Part shown: positions 1 through 6,608 of the stretch, one piece after another | How positions within the stretch are numbered: position 1 is the first letter of the stretch | How the letters are laid out: each line of letters begins with the position of its first letter | Assembly: GCA_018334735.1 (NCBI GenBank) | Contig: JAGXLK010000056.1 | Location: 1 to 9,476 of the forward strand | Direction: 5' to 3' | DNA from: Planctomycetota bacterium | GTDB taxonomy: Bacteria > Planctomycetota > Brocadiia > SM23-32 | Length of the DNA: 9,476 nt | Notes under the pieces: model-generated | What the model was told of the DNA's origin: nothing | The model's input: only the letters and a program-made list of their open reading frames with translations | Database searches by the model: none | Translations under genes and position numbers: made by a program

Positions 1-13
1 GGGGAAAAGAGAT

Positions 14-1348
14 TCAGGTCCATCTTATGTCGTAGATACGGGCGTCCCGAAAGTAGATTCGCAGCCGAACGGTCCGTCCGGCGAGTTCCGAGAGGGAGTG
101 TCCGTGCCAGGCGAGAACGCGGCCGCCGTACCGGTCATATTCATGCCTTTGCGAAGGGGTGTCGAGATCGTGGATGACGCAAGCCTCGCGCTCGAAACCT
201 TCCGGAATCTCGCCATCCTCCCCGAGCGCTTCGACCAGGATTGAGCCCTGCCCGCGCATTCCGCGATTCGAATCGCCGTCGAACCCAAACGCGGCGTTGA
301 TCGCAACCGGTGAGTCGGGAACTTCGAAAGGACGTGTTGTGAAAGCGGCATTCGAGAGGGAGCGAATGCAAAAAAGCCTCTCGTTGGGTAATCCGAAGAG
401 GCGTTTCCCGTCCGTCCAGAGCAGATCACCGTCCACGCGCATCGGTTCATGCTGGATCAATCCATCTGCTTCTCCGGCTGCAAAGACGTTGCGGAACGGG
501 CGCCGCCATTCAAAACCGTCGTTGCTCAACCACCACTCGCAGCTCATGTGGGGAGCGTGTTTGGTGGTGCGGTGACGCGTGTTTGCCGGTCCCGGACTGG
601 CGGCGTAATTCAACTGCATTCCGACGTAGCGGCCGTCCTGACGAAAAACCCGGAAACGATAAAACTCCACTTCCGCCGGATCGTTTTCGTCCGGGCAGAT
701 CAGATATTTTTCGGGGATCAATTCGCTCCCTCGAACGCAGTCTTCAGGCGACCACGAGATGCCGTCCGGACTCGTGCGCAGAAACATCACTCGGCGTCGA
801 ATCCCGCCTATGTTGTCGCTGAACGGTTTCTCTTCGTTTTTGTATGTGGCTTGATAGTCGATGAACTGCTCCGTGGCATCGTCCCAGAAAATCGTGTTCG
901 AGTCGTGGTCCTCGAAAAGGGGTTCGTCGGTACAGGTGTTCCACGCCTTTCCGTCCTCGCTTTTGAAAGCCCACATGGCGTGACATCCTTGGCCGCGGGA
1001 CCATTTGAAGAACATGAGGTGACCGTCGCTGCCGCGCCGGTTCATTGTGGCGTAGCGCAGCCAGGACTTTTCCGTGGGAGCCGTTGGGCCGCACGAATGA
1101 ACACGCTCGACCTCCGAATAGCACAACCCGTCCACGGTCCTGGCCCGGAAGAGGTGCCAGCCGCCGTCGCTGTCTGTAATCTGACCGTATAACCAATAGG
1201 AACCGTCTTCCTGAAGTATAGCTGCCATCGGGCGAAGTTGCGCTGGCAGCCCGCGGACTTCTCCGAGATAAACCAGCCCGTTGGCGTTAAAAGACGGTTG
1301 GCCCCAGATATCCGTTACATCTTTTTCCTCTGCGAAGGTCAGTTTCAT
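14..1348 (-). CDS. GH32/GH43-like five-bladed beta-propeller protein, cytoplasmic
   Basis: Encodes 444 residues with no signal peptide. The sequence has repeated propeller-blade signatures: YWLYGQI (51-57), MWAFKSEDGKAW (125-136), DSNTIFWDD (149-157), FLRTSPDGISW (189-199) and WWLSNDGFEW (272-281). These short strand plus Asp-rich-turn units are typical of GH32, GH43 and GH68-like hydrolases. The C-terminal ~80 residues (GRTVRLRIYFRDARIYDIRW) look like the beta-sandwich tail of GH32-like proteins. By family analogy it would bind or cleave a glycosidic bond in a sugar or oligosaccharide, but I cannot assign the catalytic acidic residues or the substrate. The start is supported by GGGAG about 8 bases upstream of ATG. 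A TTGACT/TAACCT promoter candidate lies about 80 bases upstream. It is transcribed away from the rest of the window and its downstream neighbour is off the edge. Fold class fairly sure; enzymatic activity unproven. Confidence 0.75.
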   Translation of the reverse strand: MKLTFAEEKDVTDIWGQPSFNANGLVYLGEVRGLPAQLRPMAAILQEDGSYWLYGQITDSDGGWHLFRARTVDGLCYSEVERVHSCGPTAPTEKSWLRYATMNRRGSDGHLMFFKWSRGQGCHAMWAFKSEDGKAWNTCTDEPLFEDHDSNTIFWDDATEQFIDYQATYKNEEKPFSDNIGGIRRRVMFLRTSPDGISWSPEDCVRGSELIPEKYLICPDENDPAEVEFYRFRVFRQDGRYVGMQLNYAASPGPANTRHRTTKHAPHMSCEWWLSNDGFEWRRPFRNVFAAGEADGLIQHEPMRVDGDLLWTDGKRLFGLPNERLFCIRSLSNAAFTTRPFEVPDSPVAINAAFGFDGDSNRGMRGQGSILVEALGEDGEIPEGFEREACVIHDLDTPSQRHEYDRYGGRVLAWHGHSLSELAGRTVRLRIYFRDARIYDIRWT

Positions 1349-1640
1349 AAGCTTGCTCCCGAATCGAACGCAGTGTTGAGATATCGGTCCATCCTTTTCT
1401 GAAAGCCAAACTATCCGATCTCACGAGGAGGTTATGTGTCTCGGCGTCCGGAGTCAAGGTCTCGTTTCGCTTGCCGAACGGAGCAACTCAGCTGGATTTG
1501 AGACTCACGAACCTGTAGCGGTTGCCGGAGACGGGATACGGGGCGTGAAACCGTAACGAGTGGCTGGAGACGAACCGATTTTCTAACACAACGCTGGTGT
1601 CGCTGGGCTCAGATCCCATCCTCGCTTGCGTGACACATGA
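1349..1640. other. Non-coding gap upstream of the propeller gene
   Basis: Apart from the promoter candidate at 1429-1457, no gene, terminator or clear repeat was found here. Reading frames in this stretch lack ribosome binding sites and protein-like composition. Confidence 0.5.
1429..1457 (-). promoter_or_regulatory. Candidate sigma-70 promoter for the propeller gene
   Basis: On the minus strand, TTGACT (1457-1452) is followed after exactly 17 bases by TAACCT (1434-1429). The -35 box matches 5 of 6 consensus bases; the -10 keeps TA and the final T. Transcription would begin near 1422, giving a leader of roughly 70 bases before the ATG at 1348. It is a sequence match only, with a weak -10. 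Confidence 0.4.
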
Positions 1641-1785
1641 GCGGACTGGACTTCAGCCGGAGGCTGGAGTTCAGAACGCGGTGCAGAAGCACGCGGGACT
1701 CGCAGAACAAAGACCAACAACCAACGGCAGGTCCGCCTCGGCGATGCAGACCGACAGCTACCTGGCATTTCCCGGCATTTGTCCC
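1641..1785 (-). repeat. Dispersed repeat, copy A (inverted relative to copy B at 6736-6906)
   Basis: The reverse complement of this stretch aligns closely with the plus strand at 6800-6906. Shared blocks include GGCGGACCTGCCGTT, GTTGTT.(G/C)TCTTTGT, CTGCGAG, GCTTCTGCACCGCG, TTCTGAACTCCAG and CTGAAGTCCAG. The core is 1641-1739; weaker similarity runs on to about 1785. It holds a strong hairpin at 1646-1674 with a 13 bp stem, two G-T pairs and a GGA loop. Both strands are open in several frames across it, giving spurious arginine/proline/serine-rich translations with no start signals, so I treat it as non-coding. It lies upstream of the alpha/beta hydrolase promoter. The likely class is a dispersed, structured intergenic element; the mobilising enzyme is unknown. 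Confidence 0.8.
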
Positions 1786-1947
1786 GCTTCGCCCGTTGAG
1801 TGGCGCGCTCAGCTGAACTCGAGTCTGCAGGATATGTGGTCGAAGAGCGGGGTTGCAAGCTTACAGAATCACTGATACTAAACGAGAGGTTTGTATTAGA
1901 CACCCTATAAAGACTTTTCCGAAGGAGACCTCGAGATTTGAAAAAGC

Positions 1948-1978
1948 TTGACAGATTAGCGTGAACTCAGGGTACAAT
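1948..1978 (+). promoter_or_regulatory. Sigma-70-like promoter for the alpha/beta hydrolase
   Basis: TTGACA (1948-1953, perfect -35) and TACAAT (1973-1978, 5 of 6 for -10) are separated by 19 bases, two more than ideal. The start would fall near 1985, about 45 bases before the GTG start codon, with no other gene between. Confidence 0.55.
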
Positions 1979-2029
1979 TATTGAGAGCGACCTGTCAGCC
2001 ACTGTTCCGTTGGTCTTGAGGAGCAAAAT

Positions 2030-3139
2030 GTGAGAGTAAAGATTTTTCTGATACCGTTTTTGCTGCTGATGTGCTTGGTGAGTTTCGCCGCGGATAAGCC
2101 CCCAAAAGCACCGTCCCAACCGGAGAGCGGGCCCGGTGGGTCCGAATACGCACACAAAGACGTGAAGCGCCATCGCTACGGTAAAGGGGGGCAGGAATAC
2201 TGGATTTTCGAGCCGGCCGACCCGGCACCCGATCGTGCTCCGGTGGTTGTGTTCAACCACGGTTGGACGGCGATGAATCCGAAGATCTATGGGGCGTGGA
2301 TCGACCACATCGTGCGGCGGGGAAATGTCGTTATTTACCCGCGCTACCAGGCGAATCTGGCCACGCCGCCGGGAAAGTTCACGCCGAACGCCATTCAAGC
2401 GGTTAAAGATGCTGTGCGTCGTCTACAAAAAGAAAAAGATCATGTTCGCCCCGTCTCCGGCAAATTCGCTGTCGTGGGGCATTCGGTGGGCGGGCTCCTG
2501 TCGGCCAATATCGCGGCTCTGGCATCGGAATCCGGTTTTCCCCGGCCGAAAGCCGTCATGTGCGTGCAGCCGGGTAAATCCTGGGGGCCACGGCGGATGG
2601 CCGTGCCGCTGGAAGATTTAAGCAAAATCTCCGCCGCCACACTGTTGCTGACGATCGCCGGGGACAAAGATGGCGTTGTGAGGGATGTGGATGCGAAACG
2701 GATTTATCGAAGGGCAAACCGGATCCCGGCCCGGAACAAGGATTTTGTTCTGATGCGTAGCGACGACCACGGCCGTCCGCCCCTTGAGGCGAATCATCTT
2801 GCTCCGGTGGCGGCGGACGAGAGGTACGATTCCGGTGACGGCCTTCTGGGTGGTGGCGGAGGGGTAAGGCGCGGCAAACTCCGCGACCGGATCCGGGAGC
2901 GGAGAAAGAAAGATAAGGAAGGGGAAAGATCGCCGATCATAGATTGGGCCGCCGGAGGCGACAGCGTCGATGCGCTCGATTACTACGGAACCTGGAGACT
3001 CTTCGACGCGCTCTGCCGCGCGGCTTTTGAGGGTAAAAACCGGGAATCTGCGTTGGGTGATACGGCCGGGCAGCGATTTATGGGCCGCTGGAGCGACGGG
3101 GAGGCGGTGAAAGAGCTGGTCGTAAGCGATCCGGATTGA
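2030..3139 (+). CDS. Exported alpha/beta hydrolase (esterase/lipase-like)
   Basis: Encodes 369 residues starting with GTG, preceded by GAGGAG at 2018-2023. The ATG two bases earlier cannot be used because it is followed at once by TGA. Residues 1-20 form a signal peptide: a short basic start, a leucine/phenylalanine-rich core, and SFA-A as a likely cleavage site. The mature part has an oxyanion-type HG (78-79), the nucleophile elbow GHSVGG (150-155, Ser152), a candidate acid in GDKDGVV (Asp212 or Asp214) and a candidate histidine in ANHLAP (His256) or DDHG (His247). This resembles the dienelactone-hydrolase/PETase-like branch of the superfamily, so it probably hydrolyses an ester outside the cytoplasmic membrane; the substrate is unknown. 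An unusual lysine/arginine/glycine-rich insert (about 272-300) lies after the histidine region and is probably a surface loop. It appears to be a single-gene unit. Confidence 0.85.
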   Translation: MRVKIFLIPFLLLMCLVSFAADKPPKAPSQPESGPGGSEYAHKDVKRHRYGKGGQEYWIFEPADPAPDRAPVVVFNHGWTAMNPKIYGAWIDHIVRRGNVVIYPRYQANLATPPGKFTPNAIQAVKDAVRRLQKEKDHVRPVSGKFAVVGHSVGGLLSANIAALASESGFPRPKAVMCVQPGKSWGPRRMAVPLEDLSKISAATLLLTIAGDKDGVVRDVDAKRIYRRANRIPARNKDFVLMRSDDHGRPPLEANHLAPVAADERYDSGDGLLGGGGGVRRGKLRDRIRERRKKDKEGERSPIIDWAAGGDSVDALDYYGTWRLFDALCRAAFEGKNRESALGDTAGQRFMGRWSDGEAVKELVVSDPD

Positions 3140-3188
3140 GTTCGCAGTTCCTTATGGCGTCCAAGAATTGGGTCTCTGGGGTTTTTGG

Positions 3189-3254
3189 CAGCCGAGCAGC
3201 ACATGCAATGGGCAGCAATGGTGGAAAACTGTAGGACTCCGCCTTATGTTGTGG
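3189..3254 (+). repeat. Degenerate fragment (copy C) of the dispersed repeat, left part only
   Basis: This stretch aligns with 6735-6794. Blocks of the type GCCGA-CAG--CATGC, then ATGG, then CTG-AGG-CTCCGCC, then GTGG occur in the same order and at similar spacing. Similarity stops where copy B continues into its GGCGGACC core. Here the sequence passes instead into a different hairpin cluster. Moderate confidence because the match is short and interrupted. Confidence 0.5.
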
Positions 3255-3265
3255 TTCTCCATAAC

Positions 3266-3350
3266 CCAGGCCTCCCTGGTCTTTCAGACCACTTCAGTGT
3301 GGGCTACGATGAATCGGCCTTTCAGGCCGTAAGAAAAAGGATCTTACGGC
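3266..3350 (+). repeat. Hairpin cluster centred on CTTTCAG/CTTCAG (REP-like element)
   Basis: Four small palindromes follow each other. TGGTCT-TTC-AGACCA (3277-3291) has a 6 bp stem. CACT-TC-AGTG is at 3290-3299. CGGCCT-TTC-AGGCCG (3315-3329) has a 6 bp stem and the same TTC loop. GCCGTAAGA, a 7-base loop and TCTTACGGC (3326-3350) form a perfect 9 bp stem. The last two share GCCG (3326-3329), so they cannot form together. CCAGG/CCTGG (3266-3279) competes with the first in the same way. The layout resembles REP-type intergenic palindromes; no associated transposase lies in the window. Confidence 0.6.
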
Positions 3351-3478
3351 TATTGTCAAATCCTTAGTTTACTTATACAAGACCGCTTTTGCTTTAGTTC
3401 ACAGCAGCAAAATTTATGAAAGAGAATCACGTGAACGTTTTCGTGATTTTGACCTTGTCTGATTGTCATAGCATTTAG

Positions 3479-3735
3479 ATGGCCAGCAAAAAAACTAAAA
3501 GCGGCACTCCCGCGCACGCACTCCAAAGCCAGCGCGATGCGCTGGCACGGTATCTTACATCTCCTGAAAAATGGGGCTTAAATCCAGCTCTAAGCCGCTC
3601 CCGGAGGGCGAACCGCTGTCTTTAGACCAGATTACAGACTGTGTAGCGAGATCAGATGCGAAATATAGTGCAAAGTCTTTCTGTGCTGCCATTTATAATA
3701 ATTATACCTTTAGGTTCGTGAGAAATGCGGGCTAA
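3479..3735 (+). pseudogene. Small coding remnant, apparently split by a frameshift
   Basis: Two short overlapping frames look protein-like. The first (3479-3625) encodes 48 residues beginning MASKKTKSGT, with SQRDALARYL and SPEKWGLNPALSRS; it ends in unlikely arginine-rich sequence and TAG. The second, one frame back, is open from 3568 (ATG 3571) to TAA at 3733-3735. It encodes LPEGEPLSLDQITDC, ARSDAKYSAKSFC and AAIYNNYTFRFVRNAG. Joining them near 3590-3605 would give one product of about 85 residues. There is no good ribosome binding site before either ATG, and base composition is more A/T-rich than the neighbours. I recognise no family. It could be a decayed gene, a programmed -1 frameshift, or chance. 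It converges on the lyase gene 28 bases away. Confidence 0.35.
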
Positions 3736-3763
3736 ACGGCAGGGGCTGTTATATTACACTCTC

Positions 3764-4864
3764 TCAGAGCAACTCTTCCAGAAAACCTTCGGGCAGACGT
3801 GCTCCATGGATCTGTGGGAGACCGGACCGGTTGGAATTGAAAACGAGCCACCGATTGTCGGCGGTCAGGTAGGGATGGGTGTGTGACCATTGTTTGCCGT
3901 CGTGCAGGGTGCGGCTGAAGACCACCCGGCGCCATTTGCCTGTTTCGAAGGCTCCGGCATAAACGGGGACGTTGTCTTCGCGCGGCGCGTCGGCGATCCA
4001 GAAACGGCCGCAACGGGAGACGCTGACATGGCCGAATGTGTGATCGCCGCCGCCAACCGGTTCGGGGGACTTCTCATCCGCCGCAGCCGTCCAGATGTTC
4101 GTGCCCGTGGTCTCATCGTAACCCGTTGAAAGAAAGATCCTCTTGCTTCGGCCGATCCACGCCTCGTGTCCCGTGCAGCGGGGGGTATGCTGCTGGCCTC
4201 CGGGCCAGTTGCCCGTGCCGGCCGGCGGCGGGGCGTCGACCGGAAACCAGTCGATCTCTCCCGTATCGGGATCGACTTCCCCGAGGTTGACAACGCTTAC
4301 ATCCGAGCTGTTGGCCTGGATCAGGATTTTGTTACGTCCGTCCCGCGAGAATTGTTCGTGCTTGAACCACTGCTCGGCACTTTCTGCCAGAATTCGGTCT
4401 TCTCCGGTGTTGAGATTTACCAGAACAAGAAGCGAGGATTCATCGGGCGGGTGGACGCTGGCGACGTACAGATTTTCATCGGGCGATACTGTCCCGTAGC
4501 TGTAGTTACCTCCTGCGTCCGGCAGTTCCGTTATCTCGGTGGTTTCCTGAGAACCAAAATTGCACTTCATCAGAATCAGGGAATTCTGGATGGGTTCCTG
4601 GTAGTAGAAGTTTTCGCCCCAGGCATGGAAAGCGGCAAGTGTGGGCGTGCTATGATTGAGCACGGGGTGGGACTCGCCGTCCGTCAGCTCCAGCACCGTG
4701 AGGCCACCTTTCGCTTTGTCGGTGTCAAAGTGGCGGACGAGAACCCGGTTGCCATCGGGTGAACTGTAAGGTTGTTCTCCGTAGAGATCATCCGCGGGGC
4801 GCGGGTCTTCGAGGAGCTGGAATATATCCGTTCCATTTTCGGCATCTTTCTCGACGTGAATCAT
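3764..4864 (-). CDS. Oligogalacturonate lyase-like protein (PL22-type beta-propeller)
   Basis: Encodes 366 residues with no signal peptide. WD40-like blades recur: YSSPDGNRVLVRHF (34-46), YGTVSPDENLYVAS (123-136), VSVSRCGRFWIAD (280-292) and LTADNRWLVFNSN (333-345). Characteristic elements are QQHTPRCTGHEAW (224-236) and QWSHTHPY (325-332). The latter keeps the Gln-x-x-His-x-His pattern known as a metal-binding motif in PL22 oligogalacturonate lyases (here Gln325, His328, His330). His233, His275 or His279 could supply the remaining ligand and base. Such enzymes cleave unsaturated or short galacturonate oligomers by beta-elimination in the cytoplasm late in pectin breakdown. I chose the ATG at 4864 because GGGGAAG lies 6 bases upstream. 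The in-frame ATG at 4903 has no binding site, and its 5' end adjoins an A/T-rich palindrome (4891-4900). Family likely; substrate inferred. Confidence 0.75.
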   Translation of the reverse strand: MIHVEKDAENGTDIFQLLEDPRPADDLYGEQPYSSPDGNRVLVRHFDTDKAKGGLTVLELTDGESHPVLNHSTPTLAAFHAWGENFYYQEPIQNSLILMKCNFGSQETTEITELPDAGGNYSYGTVSPDENLYVASVHPPDESSLLVLVNLNTGEDRILAESAEQWFKHEQFSRDGRNKILIQANSSDVSVVNLGEVDPDTGEIDWFPVDAPPPAGTGNWPGGQQHTPRCTGHEAWIGRSKRIFLSTGYDETTGTNIWTAAADEKSPEPVGGGDHTFGHVSVSRCGRFWIADAPREDNVPVYAGAFETGKWRRVVFSRTLHDGKQWSHTHPYLTADNRWLVFNSNRSGLPQIHGARLPEGFLEELL

Positions 4865-5225
4865 ATTTTGCTTCCCCATAGAAAACCAAATTAATATTAA
4901 CAAATGTCGTGGAAAATGCGTTTTTGCTTGGTGGCCAGGGGGATGTTACAGTTTTGCTGCAGGGGCCGCAACTTTACTGATCGGGTGCGAATTTTTCGTA
5001 CTGGACGGGCGGATACGATTTTCTTTTGTATGTATATCACAGGGCAATCGCGAAACGAAGGTTCGGGGTTTGACATACCAGACGGTTAATTCTACTGCCT
5101 GGCGGTGCCGGCCAACATTGCACAGGAGTCGATCTGATGGTAGCATCATAGCGTGGCGTCTGCAGCAGATGTGTGTCGCGGATGCTGACTCCGGGTCATT
5201 GTTGTTCAAGGGAGGAATGAGGGGA
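4865..5225. other. Divergent control region between the lyase and hemerythrin genes
   Basis: This gap serves two genes read outward. It contains the perfect palindrome TTAATATTAA at 4891-4900, close to the lyase start. TTTGTATGTATATCA (5026-5040) resembles the TTGTAT half-sites near the isomerase gene. A TTGACA promoter candidate for the plus-strand gene is at 5070. No convincing gene was found in it; the open frame running upstream of the hemerythrin start lacks a start signal and domain-like sequence. Confidence 0.45.
5070..5098 (+). promoter_or_regulatory. Candidate promoter for the hemerythrin gene
   Basis: TTGACA (5070-5075) is a perfect -35 box. At 17 bases the best -10 is TACTGC (5093-5098), which matches only the first half of the consensus. 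Transcription would leave a leader of about 120 bases. Weak because of the -10. Confidence 0.35.
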
Positions 5226-5933
5226 ATGAATGATCGGCGGAATTTTCTAAGGAAAACCGGATTGGCTGTTTGTGGTGCGGCGGGCGCGCTAATCGGACGT
5301 GCCTCTGCCGCGGAGAAGCCGGGAGATAAAGAAACGCATACAGCGAGCAAAGTCCCCCCCACTGAGAAGCTGATGTATCAGCACGGTCTGGTGCAGCGTG
5401 TTGTGATGACTTACGAGGAGGTGGCAAAGCGACTGGAGCAGAAAGAGCAATTGCCTCCCACGGCACTCAACAGCGGACCCCTTGTTGATGAGTTTATCGA
5501 ACAGTACCACGAGGAACTCGAGGAAAAATATGTCTTTCCGGTTTTTTTGGAAGCAGAGCAGCAAAAGGAGCTTATAAAAACTCTTCGCACTCAGCATCGG
5601 ACAGGTCGTCGTCTTTCCCAACGAATCTATTATCTGGCCGGCAAGGAGAATATTTCTGAAGACCCCACACGCACGGATTTGGCTCGCGCTTTGAGGCGAT
5701 ACGCGCGAATGTACAGAGCACATGCGGCTTATGAAGACACAATTTTGCTGCCGGCTCTGCGGGATGTTGCCACGTCTGCCCAGATCGGGAAGATGGGCAA
5801 ACAGTTTGTCGAAACAACACAGAAGGATTTTGCGGAAGGGGGCCTGGCTTCTGTTCTGGGGCGTCTCCAGCCGATTGAGAAAAGTTTGGAGATCAATCAA
5901 TTGTCTGTTTTTACCGCCTCTGTTGGGACATAG
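5226..5933 (+). CDS. Tat-exported hemerythrin/HHE-domain protein
   Basis: Encodes 235 residues. The N terminus carries a twin-arginine signal: NDRRNFLRKTG, a small hydrophobic stretch (about 12-25) and an Ala-x-Ala-like end (RASAAE), so it is exported folded, probably with its cofactor. The body is an all-alpha hemerythrin-type bundle. Candidate metal ligands are in YQHGLVQR (His53), YHEELEEKYVFPVF (His95, Glu99), LRTQHRTG (His124) and YRAHAAYEDTILLPAL (His166, Glu170). Paired histidine/glutamate helices of this kind hold a di-iron centre for oxygen, nitric oxide or redox sensing or storage; the exact role is unknown. I chose ATG 5226 because GGAGG (5211-5215) is well spaced; ATG 5217 is too close to it. 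The frame is open further upstream but that part is not protein-like. The LURP-one-like gene follows after 87 bases and may be co-transcribed. Confidence 0.82.
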   Translation: MNDRRNFLRKTGLAVCGAAGALIGRASAAEKPGDKETHTASKVPPTEKLMYQHGLVQRVVMTYEEVAKRLEQKEQLPPTALNSGPLVDEFIEQYHEELEEKYVFPVFLEAEQQKELIKTLRTQHRTGRRLSQRIYYLAGKENISEDPTRTDLARALRRYARMYRAHAAYEDTILLPALRDVATSAQIGKMGKQFVETTQKDFAEGGLASVLGRLQPIEKSLEINQLSVFTASVGT

Positions 5934-6020
5934 AGAGTTTGGATCAAGAGCATAGTGGTCGGGAAAAGTTCAGATGATTTGTTGTTATGAATTTTCACTT
6001 TGACTGCGAAGGAAATTGAA

Positions 6021-6608
6021 ATGGCGGAGGAACTGCATCCTGCGTTCTGTAAGAATGAGTATCTTTTTCGTCGGAAAGTTTTCAAAATCTTCGGCGGCGC
6101 ATTCCATGCGTATGACCAATCGGGCAATCTGGCCTTCTATTCCGAGCAAAAAGCCTTCAAACTCAAAGAAGATTTTCGTATCTATGGCGATGAGAATATG
6201 ACCGAGGAACTTCTTGTTATTAAAACCCCGCAGATTTTCGATATCGGCGCAACCTACTACGTTCTCGATCCGATCGCCGAAGAAGGCGTCGGGGCAGTTC
6301 GTAGGAGTGGTATAAAGTCCATGTTTAAAGATGAATATATATTTTTGGATGAGAATGAGAAAGAGATCGGCAAACTGACAGAGAACAGCTGGTTCAGTGC
6401 TTTTGCCAGCCGGTTTCTCAAATTAATACCGCAAAAGTATATTTGCGAAGACGCGCAGGGAGCCCCATTTGCCACCTGCAAACAGCATTTCAACCCTTTT
6501 GTCCTGAAATACACGCTCCAGATTCAGAATCCCGATCCCCCCATCGACCGGAGATTGCTCCTTGCCGGTGGTATCCTTCTGGCCGGAATCGAGGGGCGTC
6601 AGCAGTGA
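6021..6608 (+). CDS. LURP-one/Tubby-C-like family protein
   Basis: Encodes 195 residues, taking ATG 6021 behind AAGGA with 8-base spacing. An in-frame TTG at 6000 would add seven residues and is less likely. The sequence follows the LURP-one-related (Tubby C-terminal, phospholipid-scramblase-like) pattern: YLFRRKVFKIFGGAFHAYDQSGN (13-35), then FYSEQKAFKLKEDFRIYGDE (39-58), a second half with IKSMFKDEYIFLDENEKEIGKL, and NPFVLKY near the end. The C terminus has a basic DRRL followed by a short hydrophobic helix (LLLAGGILLAGI) ending in EGRQQ. That helix may insert into or lie on a membrane; a buried beta-barrel helix is the other possibility. Bacterial members are mostly uncharacterised, so no function is claimed. 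It lies 87 bases after the hemerythrin gene on the same strand. No clear terminator follows. Confidence 0.72.
   Translation: MAEELHPAFCKNEYLFRRKVFKIFGGAFHAYDQSGNLAFYSEQKAFKLKEDFRIYGDENMTEELLVIKTPQIFDIGATYYVLDPIAEEGVGAVRRSGIKSMFKDEYIFLDENEKEIGKLTENSWFSAFASRFLKLIPQKYICEDAQGAPFATCKQHFNPFVLKYTLQIQNPDPPIDRRLLLAGGILLAGIEGRQQ

Larger units (their letters stand above)
3140..3478. other. Repeat-rich intergenic region
   Basis: This gap between the hydrolase and the small coding remnant holds a repeat fragment (3189-3254) and a hairpin cluster (3266-3350). A weak promoter-like pair follows: TTGTCA at 3353-3358 and TATACA at 3374-3379, spacer 15. An inverted repeat, AATCACG/CGTGATT (3425-3431 and 3442-3448), is followed by a short T run. 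I see no convincing gene: the 60-codon frame at 3185-3367 runs straight through the repeat and hairpins. Confidence 0.5.

Noticed and set aside
449..1192. A 247-codon plus-strand frame inside the propeller gene
   Set aside because: It is the antisense shadow of a gene with propeller signatures and a good ribosome binding site; its own translation has no domain pattern.
1583..1903. Open frames on both strands across repeat copy A, and the related frames across copy B
   Set aside because: The similar translations of the two copies reflect repeat identity at the DNA level; frames are open on both strands, with indels between copies and no start signals.
3266..3350. CRISPR array
   Set aside because: The repeated CTTTCAG centres are very short palindromes with differing stems and irregular spacing, not constant repeats with unique spacers.
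3185..3367. A 60-codon plus-strand frame
   Set aside because: It runs through the repeat fragment and the palindromes, so its sequence is explained by the hairpins; no ribosome binding site or known domain.
3425..3448. AATCACG/CGTGATT inverted repeat as an intrinsic terminator
   Set aside because: The stem is short and A/T-rich with a 10-base loop and only a brief T run; it is also about 290 bases past the hydrolase stop codon.
5070..5225. N-terminal extension of the hemerythrin gene to 5070
   Set aside because: The extension would precede the Tat signal, overlaps the TTGACA box and is not protein-like; GGAGG supports ATG 5226.
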